DNA from: Oerskovia flava
Lineage (GTDB): Bacteria > Actinomycetota > Actinomycetes > Actinomycetales > Cellulomonadaceae
Length of the DNA stretch: 64,000 bases
Direction: 5' to 3'
Assembly (NCBI RefSeq): GCF_026163685.1
Contig: NZ_JAOXSR010000002.1
Location: 1-64,000 of the forward strand
Below the pieces are notes generated by a model. The model was not told the DNA's origin and ran no database searches. It saw only the letters and a list, made by a program, of their open reading frames with translations. The translations under genes were made by a program, and so were the position numbers. Shown in pieces: positions 23,806 to 32,479 of the stretch (position 1 is the stretch's first letter; the number at the start of each line of letters is the position of its first letter).

Positions 23806-24736
23806 CGTCGTCGAGCGCCTCGCGCACGGCGGCCGGGAGCTGGACGTCGAGCGCGGCCAGCGACGACCTGAGCTGCGCGGGGGTGCGCGCGCCCACGATC
23901 GCGCTCGAGACCTGCGGGCGGCCCAGTAGCCACCCGAGCGCGACGTCGAGCGGTGCACGACCCAGCCCGTCGGCGGCCGTGACGACCGCCTCGACCACCG
24001 CGGACGAGGCACCGTCGAGGTAGGGCTGCACGAACCCGGACAGGTGCGGTGACGCACCCCGGGAGTCGGCGGGCAACGAGGTGCGGTACTTGCCGGTGAG
24101 GACGCCCCGGCCCAGCGGCGACCACGCGAGCAGGCCGAGACCGAGCTCCTCCGCGGCGGGCACGACGTCGCGCTCGACCCCGCGCTGGAGCAGCGAGTAC
24201 TCGAGCTCGACCGCTGCCAGCCCGACGTCGCCACCCGCCCGGAGCTGGGCGGCGGCGTACGCGGCCGCCCACGCAGGGTGGTTCGAGAGCCCGACGTAGC
24301 GGGTGCGCCCGCTCGTGACCGCCAGCCGCAGGGCGGAGAGCGTCTCGTCGAACGGGGTGCGCGGGTCCGGGGAGTGCACCAGGAAGAGGTCCACGTGGTC
24401 GGTGCCCAGCCGTGCGAGCGAGGCGTCGAGCGAGTCGATCAGCGCGCCGCGGGACGCGTCCACGCCACGACCGTTCGCCGTCCGCCGGATGCCGGCCTTG
24501 GTGCACAGCTGCACGTCGCTGCGACCGACCTTGGTGCCGAGCAGGCTCCCGATGAGCGTCTCGCTGTCCCCGTCGGCGTACGACGCGGCCGTGTCCACGA
24601 GGGTCCCGCCGGCGTCGACGAAGTCCCGCAGCTGCTCGGCCGCGTCCAGCTCGTCGGTGTCCCGACCCCACGTCATGGTCCCCAGGCCCAGCTGCGAGAC
24701 CCGCAGTCCGGTGCGACCCACTTGGCGAAGTTCCAT
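23768..24736 (-). CDS. Aldo/keto reductase
   Basis: 322 residues forming the (beta/alpha)8 NADPH-dependent oxidoreductase fold. Visible motifs are LGLGTMTWG, DTAASYADGDSETLIG (catalytic Asp and Tyr), LCTKAG (catalytic Lys), the LVHSPDP strand with the active-site His, and the C-terminal cofactor loop SSAIVGARTPAQLRSS. Reduces aldehydes or ketones; substrate unknown. ATG 24736 was chosen because it follows TAGCCT by 7 nt; the longer upstream frame is antisense to uppP. Its 3' end overlaps the acidic protein gene. Confidence 0.93.
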   Translation of the reverse strand: MELRQVGRTGLRVSQLGLGTMTWGRDTDELDAAEQLRDFVDAGGTLVDTAASYADGDSETLIGSLLGTKVGRSDVQLCTKAGIRRTANGRGVDASRGALIDSLDASLARLGTDHVDLFLVHSPDPRTPFDETLSALRLAVTSGRTRYVGLSNHPAWAAAYAAAQLRAGGDVGLAAVELEYSLLQRGVERDVVPAAEELGLGLLAWSPLGRGVLTGKYRTSLPADSRGASPHLSGFVQPYLDGASSAVVEAVVTAADGLGRAPLDVALGWLLGRPQVSSAIVGARTPAQLRSSLAALDVQLPAAVREALDDVSAIPVGYPERW

Positions 24737-24743
24737 GAGCGGC

Positions 24744-24749
24744 AGGCTA
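24744..24749 (-). promoter_or_regulatory. -10 box for the aldo/keto reductase gene (leaderless)
   Basis: TAGCCT on the minus strand, 7 nt before ATG 24736. Confidence 0.5.
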
Positions 24750-24800
24750 CCGGCGCGAACTGCGCGCCGCCGGGTGCGCCGCGCAGGGGCGTCGTACGGG

Positions 24801-24806
24801 TATCGT
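24801..24806 (+). promoter_or_regulatory. -10 box for uppP
   Basis: TATCGT ends 8 nt before GTG 24815, within the 78-nt divergent gap to the aldo/keto reductase gene. Confidence 0.5.
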
Positions 24807-24814
24807 GACCGCTC

Positions 24815-25687
24815 GTGAATGCGTGGGAAGCGATCCTCCTCGGCCTCGTCCAGGGCCTCACCGAGTTCTTGCCGATCTCGTCGAGCGCGCACCTGCGCAT
24901 CGTCGGGGAGCTCATCGGCTCCGCCGACCCCGGTGCCGCGTTCACGGCGATCACCCAGATCGGGACGGAGGCTGCCGTCCTGCTGTACTTCCGGCGCGAC
25001 ATCGTCGAGATCTGCGGCGCGTGGTGGCGGTCGTTGCGCGGTGACCACGGCACCGACTGGCGCTCGCGCACGGGCAAGCACGACCACCAGGCCGCGATGG
25101 CCTGGTTCATCGCGCTGGGTTCCGTGCCGATCGTGGTCCTGGGGCTGGCGTTCCAGGAGTCGATCGAGAACACCTTCCGCAACCTCTACCTGACGGCGTT
25201 GATGCTGGCGGTCTTCGCCCTCCTGCTCGGCTGGGCGGACATCGTCGGCCAGAAGCGCCGCACGCTGCGCGAGCTCTCCCCGCTGCAGGCCGTCGGGTTC
25301 GGGTTCGCGCAGGCGCTCGCGCTCGTCCCCGGCGTCTCCCGGTCGGGCGGGACCATCACCGCCGGCCTCCTCATGGGCTTCACCCGCGAGGCCGCGGCCC
25401 GCTACTCGTTCCTGCTGGCGATCCCGGCCGTGATGGGGTCGGGCTTCTACCAGCTCGGCAAGTCGATCGGGGAGCCGGTGCCCGGCGCGCCCGGGTTCGC
25501 GCCGACGCTCCTCGCGACCATCGTCGCGTTCGGTGTCGGGTACCTCGTGATCATCGCGTTCCTCAAGATCGTCTCGACGTACAGCTACCGCCCGTTCGTG
25601 TACTACCGGCTGGTGCTCGCGGCACTCGTCGTGGTCCTCCTGCTCGCCGGGGTGCTCCAGCCCGAGGGCGGGGCGCTCGCCGTCTGA
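24815..25687 (+). CDS. uppP: Undecaprenyl-diphosphatase (BacA type)
   Basis: 290 residues, integral membrane. Hydrolyses undecaprenyl diphosphate to the monophosphate for recycling of the peptidoglycan lipid carrier. The two signature motifs are present: [18 protein letters not shown] with the catalytic Glu, and [28 protein letters not shown] with the Ser/Arg motif. About eight helices, usual length. Resistance to bacitracin is a known consequence of overexpression in other bacteria. Confidence 0.97.
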   Translation: MNAWEAILLGLVQGLTEFLPISSSAHLRIVGELIGSADPGAAFTAITQIGTEAAVLLYFRRDIVEICGAWWRSLRGDHGTDWRSRTGKHDHQAAMAWFIALGSVPIVVLGLAFQESIENTFRNLYLTALMLAVFALLLGWADIVGQKRRTLRELSPLQAVGFGFAQALALVPGVSRSGGTITAGLLMGFTREAAARYSFLLAIPAVMGSGFYQLGKSIGEPVPGAPGFAPTLLATIVAFGVGYLVIIAFLKIVSTYSYRPFVYYRLVLAALVVVLLLAGVLQPEGGALAV

Positions 25688-25694
25688 GCGCGCG

Positions 25695-26804
25695 TCACAG
25701 CCAGCCCGCCCGCCGGAACGCGCGGAACAGCACGGTGCACCCGGCCGCCATGACCGCAAGGGCCAGCGGGTAGCCGAGCACCCAGTGCAGCTCGGGCATG
25801 TGCGTGAAGTTCATCCCGTAGATCCCCGCGACCACGGTCGGGAAGACGATGATGGCCGCCCACGCCGAGATCTTGCGCATGTCCTCGTTCTGCCGCACGG
25901 ACACCCGCGACAGGTGCACGGAGAGCATGTCCGACAACAGATCGTCCTGGGCGTCGAGGTGGCGGTCGATCCGCTCGACGCTCGCCGCGAGCCGGTCGAG
26001 GACACGCCGGTCGAACGCGATCCGCGAGCCCTCGGCGCCGTCGAGGAGCTCCGGGAGCTCGGCGGCGAGGGGCATCAGGGCGCGCCTCGCCTCGCTGATC
26101 TCGCGCTTGAGGCCGTAGATCGCCGGTGTCGGGTCGCTGCGTGACGCACCGAACACCGTGTGCTCGACGTCGGCCACCGCGTCACCGAGCTCGAGCTCGA
26201 CCTGCGAGCCGCGCGAGACGAGCGCGACGAGTGCCGTGCCCGTGACCCGGATCGCGGGCCGTAGCGACGGGCCGGTCGCCGCGGCGCCCACCACGGGCCC
26301 GTCGTGCGTGGGTGGGCCGGCCTGGGCGAGGCGGCTCAGCACGTGCTCGTGCACCTGGGCGTCGCCGCTCTCGAACGTCACCACGACTCCCGGTCCCGTG
26401 AGGCACTTGAGCTCGCCCGTGCTCACCTGACGGTCGTCCTCGGTGAACCAGACCGTCGGTGCGGCGACCAGCAGCCAGTCCTCCCCGAGGTAGGCGACGT
26501 GGGCGAACGCGCGCCGCATCCCGGCGGCGTCGTCGTGCCGCAGCCCCGCCAGCAGGCGTCGTACCTCGGGGTGGAGGCTCTCCGCGAGCGCCCGGAACGA
26601 CGTGACGTCGGCCACGCGGACCCAGAGCGCTGCGCCGTCGGTCCCGCTGAGGTCGCCCAGCGCCGCGACGTCGAAGGTCGCGTCGGCCCCGGCCACGGGC
26701 GGTGTGATCTCCTCGGCCGCACCGGGGACGGCGGGGACCCGCCACGCGCGCACGGCCCGCGCCGCGGGACCGGGAGGTGCTGGTGGAGTGCTCGACGGGG
26801 CCAT
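25695..26804 (-). CDS. CorA-like magnesium/divalent cation transporter
   Basis: 369 residues. A large N-terminal cytoplasmic alpha/beta domain is followed by a long helix (ILSDxLSVHLSRVSVRQNEDMRKISAWAAI region) and two C-terminal membrane helices. The first ends in the hallmark IYGMNF (the GMN selectivity motif), followed by HMPEL. It probably mediates Mg2+ or related cation influx as a pentamer. ATG 26804 lies 6 nt after CAGAAT; the open frame further upstream overlaps mshC and is not coding. Convergent with uppP. Confidence 0.92.
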   Translation of the reverse strand: MAPSSTPPAPPGPAARAVRAWRVPAVPGAAEEITPPVAGADATFDVAALGDLSGTDGAALWVRVADVTSFRALAESLHPEVRRLLAGLRHDDAAGMRRAFAHVAYLGEDWLLVAAPTVWFTEDDRQVSTGELKCLTGPGVVVTFESGDAQVHEHVLSRLAQAGPPTHDGPVVGAAATGPSLRPAIRVTGTALVALVSRGSQVELELGDAVADVEHTVFGASRSDPTPAIYGLKREISEARRALMPLAAELPELLDGAEGSRIAFDRRVLDRLAASVERIDRHLDAQDDLLSDMLSVHLSRVSVRQNEDMRKISAWAAIIVFPTVVAGIYGMNFTHMPELHWVLGYPLALAVMAAGCTVLFRAFRRAGWL

Positions 26805-26810
26805 GCTCGC

Positions 26811-26816
26811 ATTCTG
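26811..26816 (-). promoter_or_regulatory. -10 box for the CorA-like gene (leaderless)
   Basis: CAGAAT on the minus strand, 6 nt before ATG 26804. It shares a 76-nt divergent gap with the mshC promoter. Confidence 0.45.
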
Positions 26817-26868
26817 GACCGGGAGCCACCCGGGCGCCTTCCGGTCTGGCCGCTCGGCGGGAGGCGGA

Positions 26869-26874
26869 TAAGGT
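26869..26874 (+). promoter_or_regulatory. -10 box for mshC (leaderless)
   Basis: TAAGGT ends 6 nt before GTG 26881; no ribosome site precedes the start. Confidence 0.6.
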
Positions 26875-26880
26875 TGTCGC

Positions 26881-28155
26881 GTGCACAGCTGGCCCTCCCC
26901 ACAGATCCCCGCCCTGCCCGGAAGAGGCCTTCCGGTCCGCGTGCACGACAGCACCACCGGTGAGCTCGTCCTCGCGGCGCCCGGCGATCGGGCAGCCATG
27001 TACGTCTGCGGCATCACGCCGTACGACGCCACGCACATCGGTCATGCCGCGACGTACGTCGCGTTCGACCTGCTCGTGCGGGCCTGGCGCGACGCCGGTC
27101 AGGAGGTCGTCCTCGCGTCGAACGTGACCGACGTCGACGACCCGCTGCTGGAGCGGGCGACGGCGACCGGCGAGGACTGGCGCGAGCTCGCCGTCCGGCA
27201 GACGGCGCTGTTCGCCGAGGACATGACGGCGCTCGGCGTCGTCCCGCCGGACGTCTTCATGGGCGCCGTCGAGTCCGTCCCCGCGGTCGTCGAGGCCGTC
27301 GAGAAGCTCGTGGCACAGGGTGCGGCCTACCGCGTCCCGGTCGAGCCCGGCGCGGGCGGCGACAACCCGTTGCTGGGTGACGTCTACGCGGACCTCAGCG
27401 CGGACCCCGACTTCGGCGAGGTCGCGCGGTTCTCGCGCGACGAGATGGTGCGGCTCTTCGCCGAGCGCGGCGGGGATCCCGAGCGCGAGGGCAAGAAGGA
27501 CCCGCTCGATCCGCTGCTCTGGCGGCGCGAACGGCCCGGTGAGCCGTCCTGGGACGGCGGGAGCCTCGGCTCCGGACGGCCCGGCTGGCACGTCGAGTGC
27601 GCGGTGATCGCCCGCGACGCCCTCGGCCTGCCGTTCGACGTGCAGGGCGGGGGAGCGGACCTGCTCTTCCCGCACCACGAGATGTCGACGTCGCACGACC
27701 GCCTGCTCGGCGACGGCAAGGGCGCCGCGACCCACGTGCACGCCGGGCTCGTCGCGTACGAGGGCGAGAAGATGAGCAAGTCGCGCGGCAACCTCGTGTT
27801 CGTCTCCGAGCTGCGCGCCGACGGCGTCGAGCCCATGGCCGTGCGGCTCGCCCTGCTCGCGCACCACTACCGCGGCGAGTGGGAGTGGACCGAGGCGGAC
27901 CTCACCGCCGGCGCCCGCCGGCTCGACACGTGGCGCGACGCGGTCTCCGGCAACGGCGGACCCGACGCGGCACCGACGCTCGACGCCGTGCGGGCCGCGC
28001 TCGCCGACGACCTCGACGCACCCGCGGCGCTCGCGGCCGTCGACGCCTGGGCACGGCTGTCGCTCGAGCCCGGCCGCGACACCTCGGCGGACACCGAGGG
28101 CGCACCGGGGATCATCTCCCGCGCGATCAACGCGCTGCTCGGCGTCCGGCTGTGA
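26881..28155 (+). CDS. mshC: Cysteine:1-D-myo-inosityl 2-amino-2-deoxy-alpha-D-glucopyranoside ligase
   Basis: 424 residues. ATP-dependent ligation of cysteine to GlcN-Ins, the third step of mycothiol biosynthesis. Class I synthetase fold with [15 protein letters not shown] (zinc/cysteine-binding Cys43 and the HIGH motif 52-55), [24 protein letters not shown] with the other zinc ligands, and KMSKS at 297-301. The [11 protein letters not shown] wording and the missing C-terminal tRNA-binding region separate it from CysS. Identifies the host as a mycothiol-making actinobacterium. Confidence 0.97.
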   Translation: MHSWPSPQIPALPGRGLPVRVHDSTTGELVLAAPGDRAAMYVCGITPYDATHIGHAATYVAFDLLVRAWRDAGQEVVLASNVTDVDDPLLERATATGEDWRELAVRQTALFAEDMTALGVVPPDVFMGAVESVPAVVEAVEKLVAQGAAYRVPVEPGAGGDNPLLGDVYADLSADPDFGEVARFSRDEMVRLFAERGGDPEREGKKDPLDPLLWRRERPGEPSWDGGSLGSGRPGWHVECAVIARDALGLPFDVQGGGADLLFPHHEMSTSHDRLLGDGKGAATHVHAGLVAYEGEKMSKSRGNLVFVSELRADGVEPMAVRLALLAHHYRGEWEWTEADLTAGARRLDTWRDAVSGNGGPDAAPTLDAVRAALADDLDAPAALAAVDAWARLSLEPGRDTSADTEGAPGIISRAINALLGVRL

Positions 28156-28169
28156 CCCGGGCGCTCGCC

Positions 28170-28208
28170 GGGCACTGATCCTCGAGCCCGGGCACCGATC
28201 CGCGAGCC
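28170..28208 (+). repeat. Two imperfect tandem 19-mers in the mshC-PAC2 gap
   Basis: Units 28170-28188 and 28190-28208 (GGGCACTGATCCTCGAGCC and GGGCACCGATCCGCGAGCC) differ at two positions. They lie between convergent genes. Confidence 0.7.
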
Positions 28209-28238
28209 GGCCCGAGGCCCCCGGGGGGTGCTGACCGC

Positions 28239-29165
28239 TCAGGCCGGCGGGCCCTTGTCGCCCTTCTCACCGGTGTCGCGCCGGCGCAGGTAGCGCTCGA
28301 ACTCGCGGGCGATCGCCTCGCCGCTGGCCTCGGGGAGCTCTGCGGTGTCCTTCGCCTCCTCGAGCTGGTGCACGTACTCCGCGATCTCCGCGTCCTCCTC
28401 GGCGAGCTCGTCGACGCCATGCTCCCAGGCCTGGGCGTCCTCCGGCAGGTCGCCGAGGGGCACGGGCTCGGAGAGCAGCTCCTCGACCCGCGAGAGGATC
28501 GCGAGCGTCGCCTTGGGCGACGGCGGGTGCGCGACGTAGTGCGGCACCGCGGCCCACAGGGACACGGACTGCATCCCGCGCTCGGACGCCGCGTGCTGGA
28601 GGACCCCGACGATGCCGGTGGGCCCCTCGTAGGTGCTCGACTCCACGTCGAGGACCGCCTGCAGACCCGTGCTCTCCGACGTGGCGGTCATGGGGATGGG
28701 CCGGGTGTGCGGGACGTCGGCGAGCAGGGCGCCCAGCGTCACGACCGTCGTCACGCCGTGGCGCTCGGCGATGTCGAGCAGCTCGCGGCAGTACCGGCGC
28801 CACCGCATCGACGGCTCGATACCGTGCACGAGCAGCACACGCCGCCCGCTGCCGGGCACGAGCGCGCTCGCGACCGTCGTCGTGGGCCAGGTGATCTCGC
28901 GGCTGCCGTCCTCCGCCTCGGTCACGACGGGACGGTTCACCTGGAAGTCGTGGTACTCCTCGGGGTCCAGCTCGTCGACGTCCACCGCGCCCCAGACCTC
29001 GTGCAGGTGCAGCAGCGCCGACGTCGCGGCGCTCCCGGCGTCGTTCCACCCTTCGAACGCGGCGAGCATCACGGTCTGCCGGCTGCCACCGGGGCGCCCG
29101 GGCCGCGGTGTCTCGTCAGGCGCGCGGTCAGGTGCGCCGTCGGGTGTCTCCCACATCTCGCTCAT
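28239..29165 (-). CDS. PAC2 family protein (proteasome assembly chaperone-like)
   Basis: 308 residues. PAC2 domain: VMLAAFEGWNDAGSAATSALLHL near the N terminus, then VLLVHGIEPSMRWRRYCREL, VVTLGALLADVPHTRPIPMT and GMQSVSLWAAVPHYVAHPPSPKATLAIL. A C-terminal acidic helical extension follows. Relatives include the eukaryotic 20S assembly chaperone PAC2 and mycobacterial homologues. Whether the bacterial protein assists proteasome assembly is not established, but it sits about 10 kb from prcB/prcA and next to mshC. ATG 29165 follows TACCCT by 6 nt. Confidence 0.88.
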   Translation of the reverse strand: MSEMWETPDGAPDRAPDETPRPGRPGGSRQTVMLAAFEGWNDAGSAATSALLHLHEVWGAVDVDELDPEEYHDFQVNRPVVTEAEDGSREITWPTTTVASALVPGSGRRVLLVHGIEPSMRWRRYCRELLDIAERHGVTTVVTLGALLADVPHTRPIPMTATSESTGLQAVLDVESSTYEGPTGIVGVLQHAASERGMQSVSLWAAVPHYVAHPPSPKATLAILSRVEELLSEPVPLGDLPEDAQAWEHGVDELAEEDAEIAEYVHQLEEAKDTAELPEASGEAIAREFERYLRRRDTGEKGDKGPPA

Positions 29166-29171
29166 CGTCCC

Positions 29172-29177
29172 AGGGTA
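29172..29177 (-). promoter_or_regulatory. -10 box for the PAC2 gene (leaderless)
   Basis: TACCCT on the minus strand, 6 nt before ATG 29165. Confidence 0.5.
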
Positions 29178-29193
29178 TGCGGAAGCGAGGACG

Positions 29194-30210
29194 TTACCCC
29201 GCCCTGTCGAGGACGGGGAGCGTGTCGTCCTCGGACCTTCCCTGCCCGGCTGCCCGCCGACGGTCCCCACCGGCGACCAGCATCGCGGTGACGGTCGTGG
29301 CCGCTGCCAGCAGGGCGGCGAGCACCATGTGGGCGCCGACCGCCACGGCGGGCAGCCCGTTGCGGGCCTGGTAGACGCCGAGCAGGACCTGCACGACCTG
29401 CAGGGCGAGGAGACAGGCGAACCACGCCCGGGCCCGCAGGGCGCGTACCCGGGCCACGACGGTCAGCGACGCGGTGACGAGGGCGAGCAGGTAGCTGGGC
29501 CACGCGTGGACGTGCTGCAGCAGCTCCGCGTCGAAGCCGTTCCTCCCCGCCAGCGGGTCGCCCGAGTGCGGCCCGGCACCCGTGGTCAGGACGCCCAGGA
29601 GCACGGTCGCGGCGGCCGTCACCACCATGACGCCGGTCGCCCGCACGAACCACCCGGGCACCGGAGCGGTCTCGCGAGCCCCGGACGGTCCGCGCAGGCG
29701 GACCAGGAAGGCTGCGCAGACGCAGACCAGGGCGACCGAGGCCACGTAGTGGAACCCGACGACGAAGGGGTTGAGCCCGGTCAGCACGGTCACCCCGCCC
29801 ACGAGCGCCTGCGCCACGACGCCCAGCACGACCGTGCTCGCGAGCAGGGCGAGATCTCTGCGGTCGTGCCGGACCTTCACCACCAGCAGGAGAACCACCG
29901 CCGCGGCGATCCCGACGACCCCGGTCAGGGTGCGGTTGCCGAACTCGATGAGGCCGTGGATCCCCATCTCGGGCGTGCTCACCAGCGAGTCCGCCGTGCA
30001 CAGCGGCCAGGTCGGGCAGCCGAGGCCCGACGACGTCAGCCGGACCGCCCCTCCGGTCCCGATGATGAGCACCTGCGCGGCGAACGAGATCCACGCCGCG
30101 ACGACCACCCGACGATCGATCCGGTCCGGCACGCTGCGCCACCACCGCCGCAGCACGCGGCCCGCGGTCCCGCGGCGCTCGCGGGTGTCCTGGAGCGGGG
30201 CCGGGCTCAA
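29194..30210 (-). CDS. ctaA: Heme A synthase (COX15/CtaA)
   Basis: 338 residues, eight membrane helices. Oxidises heme O to heme A for cytochrome c oxidase. Conserved features: GGAVRLTSSGLGCPTWPLC with the Cys pair of the extracytoplasmic loop, EFGNRTLTGVVG with the heme-ligand region, FHYVASVALV and HVHAWPSYLL with the paired heme histidines. Its start overlaps the stop of the upstream hydrolase gene by 4 nt, so the two are cotranscribed. Confidence 0.95.
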   Translation of the reverse strand: MSPAPLQDTRERRGTAGRVLRRWWRSVPDRIDRRVVVAAWISFAAQVLIIGTGGAVRLTSSGLGCPTWPLCTADSLVSTPEMGIHGLIEFGNRTLTGVVGIAAAVVLLLVVKVRHDRRDLALLASTVVLGVVAQALVGGVTVLTGLNPFVVGFHYVASVALVCVCAAFLVRLRGPSGARETAPVPGWFVRATGVMVVTAAATVLLGVLTTGAGPHSGDPLAGRNGFDAELLQHVHAWPSYLLALVTASLTVVARVRALRARAWFACLLALQVVQVLLGVYQARNGLPAVAVGAHMVLAALLAAATTVTAMLVAGGDRRRAAGQGRSEDDTLPVLDRAG

Positions 30211-31055
30211 CGGCCCGCAGACGTCAGGAACGGGACGAGCGCCTCGGTGATGCGTGCACGGGCCTCGTCGTCGGTGATCGTCGGTGTCCCGTCCCCCGAC
30301 TGCGGCCCGTAGTCGCCGAACTGGGCGTGGGAGGCGCCTTCGATGCGCACGAGCTCGGTGTCCTCGGGCATCAGGGGCAGCGACTCGTCGATCGTCTCCT
30401 GCGAGACCAGCGCGTCCTGCGTGCCCGAGACGGAGAGGGCGGCCAGGTCCGCGCGGCCCGAGAGGTCGCCGAGCGAGCAGTAGGACGCCAGGAGGACGAG
30501 GGCGTCGACCTCCTCGGACTCGGCGTACGTGCAGGCCCTGACCCCACCCATGCTGTGCCCGCCCACGGCCCAGACCTCGACGTCGGCAGCGAGCGCCGTG
30601 AACGCCTCGAAGGGGCGGCGCTCGAGGATCGCGAGGTGGAGGAACGGCTCGACGACGACGACGGTCGTGCCCTCCGCGGCGAGCTCGTGGAAGGTCGCCG
30701 CGTACGCCTGCGGCTCGACCTTGGCCCCGGCGAGGAACACGAGGCCGCGGCCGTCGCTCGCGCCCGTCGGGGTCATGACGACGGCGTCGCCCTGGTCGTC
30801 GAGCCGGACGCGCGGGTCGTCGCGCACGGCGGCGATCCCGTCCGGCTCGGCGGCGTAGGTGTCGTTCGCCCAGACGAGGAACGCACCGACGGCGACGACG
30901 AGCGCCGCGAGCAGCGAGAGCGCGACGATCTTGGCGACCCGGCGGGCGCGGCGCCTGCGGGGACGGTGCGCGTCGGCGGCGGTCGGCGCTGCCGGGGACG
31001 TCTCGTCCCCACCGGGCTGGACGGGCTGCGCGGGGTGCGCGAGCGGCGAGGGCAT
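30207..31055 (-). CDS. Membrane-anchored alpha/beta hydrolase
   Basis: 282 residues. An Arg-rich N terminus and one membrane helix (IVALSLLAALVVAVGAFLVWA) tether an extracytoplasmic alpha/beta hydrolase domain. Ser nucleophile in GGHSMGG, candidate acid Asp in SGTQDAL, and candidate His in GASHAQFGDYG. It resembles dienelactone-hydrolase/esterase-like actinobacterial proteins; substrate unknown. The upstream gap carries a palindrome shared with the divergent marR-type gene, so regulation by that repressor is likely. Translationally coupled to ctaA. Confidence 0.85.
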   Translation of the reverse strand: MPSPLAHPAQPVQPGGDETSPAAPTAADAHRPRRRRARRVAKIVALSLLAALVVAVGAFLVWANDTYAAEPDGIAAVRDDPRVRLDDQGDAVVMTPTGASDGRGLVFLAGAKVEPQAYAATFHELAAEGTTVVVVEPFLHLAILERRPFEAFTALAADVEVWAVGGHSMGGVRACTYAESEEVDALVLLASYCSLGDLSGRADLAALSVSGTQDALVSQETIDESLPLMPEDTELVRIEGASHAQFGDYGPQSGDGTPTITDDEARARITEALVPFLTSAGR

Positions 31056-31072
31056 GGAACGACTCCCGGGTA

Positions 31073-31095
31073 GATGGTACGGCTACCGTAGCATC
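31073..31095. promoter_or_regulatory. MarR-type operator in the divergent promoter region
   Basis: GATGGTACGG-CTA-CCGTAGCATC is a 10-3-10 palindrome with 9 of 10 base pairs matching. It covers the expected -35 region (about 31081-31086) of the regulator gene and the likely promoter of the hydrolase gene, which fits autorepression plus control of the divergent gene. Confidence 0.7.
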
Positions 31096-31103
31096 TTGGC
31101 GGG

Positions 31104-31109
31104 TAGGGT
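31104..31109 (+). promoter_or_regulatory. -10 box for the MarR gene (leaderless)
   Basis: TAGGGT ends 6 nt before GTG 31116. Confidence 0.6.
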
Positions 31110-31115
31110 GGTCCC

Positions 31116-31595
31116 GTGGAAGAACACCCCGACGCCGGTCGCACGCTGTCCGTGGGCCTGCTCCGGGACCTCCAGGACGCGATCGGAGAGGCCGGTTCGG
31201 CCGTCGCCCACCGGCTGCAGATGAGCGCCACCGACGCCGCGGCGATCGAGCACATCTCCCTGTCGGCCGACCGCCTGGGACCCGGGGAGCTGGGGGCGCG
31301 CCTGGCCGTCACCCGATCCTCGGCCACGGAGATCGTGGACCGGCTGGTGCGTGCCGGGCACGTCGAGCGGGTGCGTGACGACGCCGACCGCAGGCGGTTC
31401 CGCCTCGAGCCCACCGAGTCGGCCCGTGACCGCGTCCGCGGCGAGCTCGAACCGTTGGTACGGGCGTTGGACGCCGCCGCGGACGGCTTCTCCCCGGCGC
31501 AGCAGAGAGCCATCGCGGCGTACCTGACGGCCGTCACCTCCGTGTACCGGGACTTCGCCGCGGCCCCCGACCCCGAGCCGCGCCCGACGCCGTAG
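31116..31595 (+). CDS. MarR family transcriptional regulator
   Basis: 159 residues with a winged-helix core: AAIEHISLSADRLGPGELGARLAV, the recognition helix TRSSATEIVDRLVRAGHVERV, and the wing RDDADRRRFRLEPT. Dimerisation helices lie at both ends. It likely represses itself and the divergent hydrolase-ctaA operon through the palindrome at 31073-31095. Effector unknown. Confidence 0.9.
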   Translation: MEEHPDAGRTLSVGLLRDLQDAIGEAGSAVAHRLQMSATDAAAIEHISLSADRLGPGELGARLAVTRSSATEIVDRLVRAGHVERVRDDADRRRFRLEPTESARDRVRGELEPLVRALDAAADGFSPAQQRAIAAYLTAVTSVYRDFAAAPDPEPRPTP

Positions 31596-31655
31596 TCGTC
31601 GGCCCGGGCACCTCCTCGCGGCGCAGGGCCGGCGCCGGGAGCCCGACCGTGCGGT

Positions 31656-31661
31656 TAGAGT
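31656..31661 (+). promoter_or_regulatory. Candidate -10 box for the HAD gene
   Basis: TAGAGT lies 32 nt before ATG 31694, leaving a short leader. Confidence 0.4.
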
Positions 31662-31693
31662 CGAGTGCTGCACGGCACGGTGCACGGTGACGG

Positions 31694-32470
31694 ATGGAGC
31701 TCTCTTTGGCACGCGGATCTGACGACGCCCTGGCAGGTCAGGTGCTCTCGGCGACCGACCGGCGGCACCTGCTGCCGGAGGCGGTGCTGTGGGACATGGA
31801 CGGCACCCTGGTCGACACGGAGCCGTACTGGATCCGCGGTGAGCACGAGCTCGTCGAGGCGCACGGCGGGACCTGGTCGCACGAGCAGGCGCTCGCGCTC
31901 GTCGGCAACCCGCTGCCCGAGTCCGCGCGCCTCCTGCAACGCGCCGGCGTCGACCTCCCCGTGGAGGAGATCGTGACGTACCTCCTCAAGCGCGTGGGGG
32001 AGCAGGTCAGGGAGCAGGTGCCGTGGCAGCCCGGGGCGCTCGAGCTGCTCAGCGCGCTCCGGGCCGAGGGCGTGCCGTGCGCGCTGGTGACGATGTCCTA
32101 CCGTGCGCTGGCGCAGCCGATCGTCGAGCTCGCCCCGGCCGGGGCGTTCGACGTCCTCGTGTGCGGGGACGAGGTGGAGCACGGCAAGCCCCACCCCGAG
32201 CCGTACCTGGTCGCCGCGGAGCGGCTGGGTGTCGACGTGACGCGGTGCGTCGCGATCGAGGACTCGCCCGCGGGCATCGGGTCGGCGCGGGCCGCCGGGG
32301 CCGCGACGCTCGGCGTGCAGGCGGTCGTGCCGGTGCGCCGGCAGGCTGGTCTGAGCCGGACCCCGACCCTCGAGCGGGTCGACCTCGCGCTCCTGCGTCG
32401 GATCGCCGCGGGCGAGGTCGTCGACCTCATGGCGGAGGACGACGCCCTGTCCGCCGGCGGTCCTCACTAG
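31694..32470 (+). CDS. HAD family phosphatase
   Basis: 258 residues. HAD hydrolase of the beta-phosphoglucomutase/Gph type. Motif I WDMDGTLVDTEP with the nucleophile Asp; the cap domain; motif II LVTMSY; motif III Lys in EHGKPHPEPYL; motif IV IEDSPAGIGSARAAG. Dephosphorylates a small phosphometabolite that cannot be specified. Its stop codon is the first three bases of the -10 box of the site-2 protease gene. Confidence 0.92.
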   Translation: MELSLARGSDDALAGQVLSATDRRHLLPEAVLWDMDGTLVDTEPYWIRGEHELVEAHGGTWSHEQALALVGNPLPESARLLQRAGVDLPVEEIVTYLLKRVGEQVREQVPWQPGALELLSALRAEGVPCALVTMSYRALAQPIVELAPAGAFDVLVCGDEVEHGKPHPEPYLVAAERLGVDVTRCVAIEDSPAGIGSARAAGAATLGVQAVVPVRRQAGLSRTPTLERVDLALLRRIAAGEVVDLMAEDDALSAGGPH

Positions 32471-32473
32471 GCT
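32468..32473 (+). promoter_or_regulatory. -10 box for the site-2 protease gene (leaderless), overlapping the HAD stop
   Basis: TAGGCT, whose TAG is the stop of the preceding gene, ends 6 nt before GTG 32480. Confidence 0.55.
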
Positions 32474-32479
32474 GGCCGG

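Noticed and set aside
24737-25759. Upstream extension of the aldo/keto reductase frame on the minus strand
   Set aside because: Antisense to uppP with compositionally biased translation; the real start follows a -10 box at 24736.
26881-28155. Cysteinyl-tRNA synthetase
   Set aside because: The [14 protein letters not shown] motif and absence of the C-terminal anticodon-binding region fit MshC instead.
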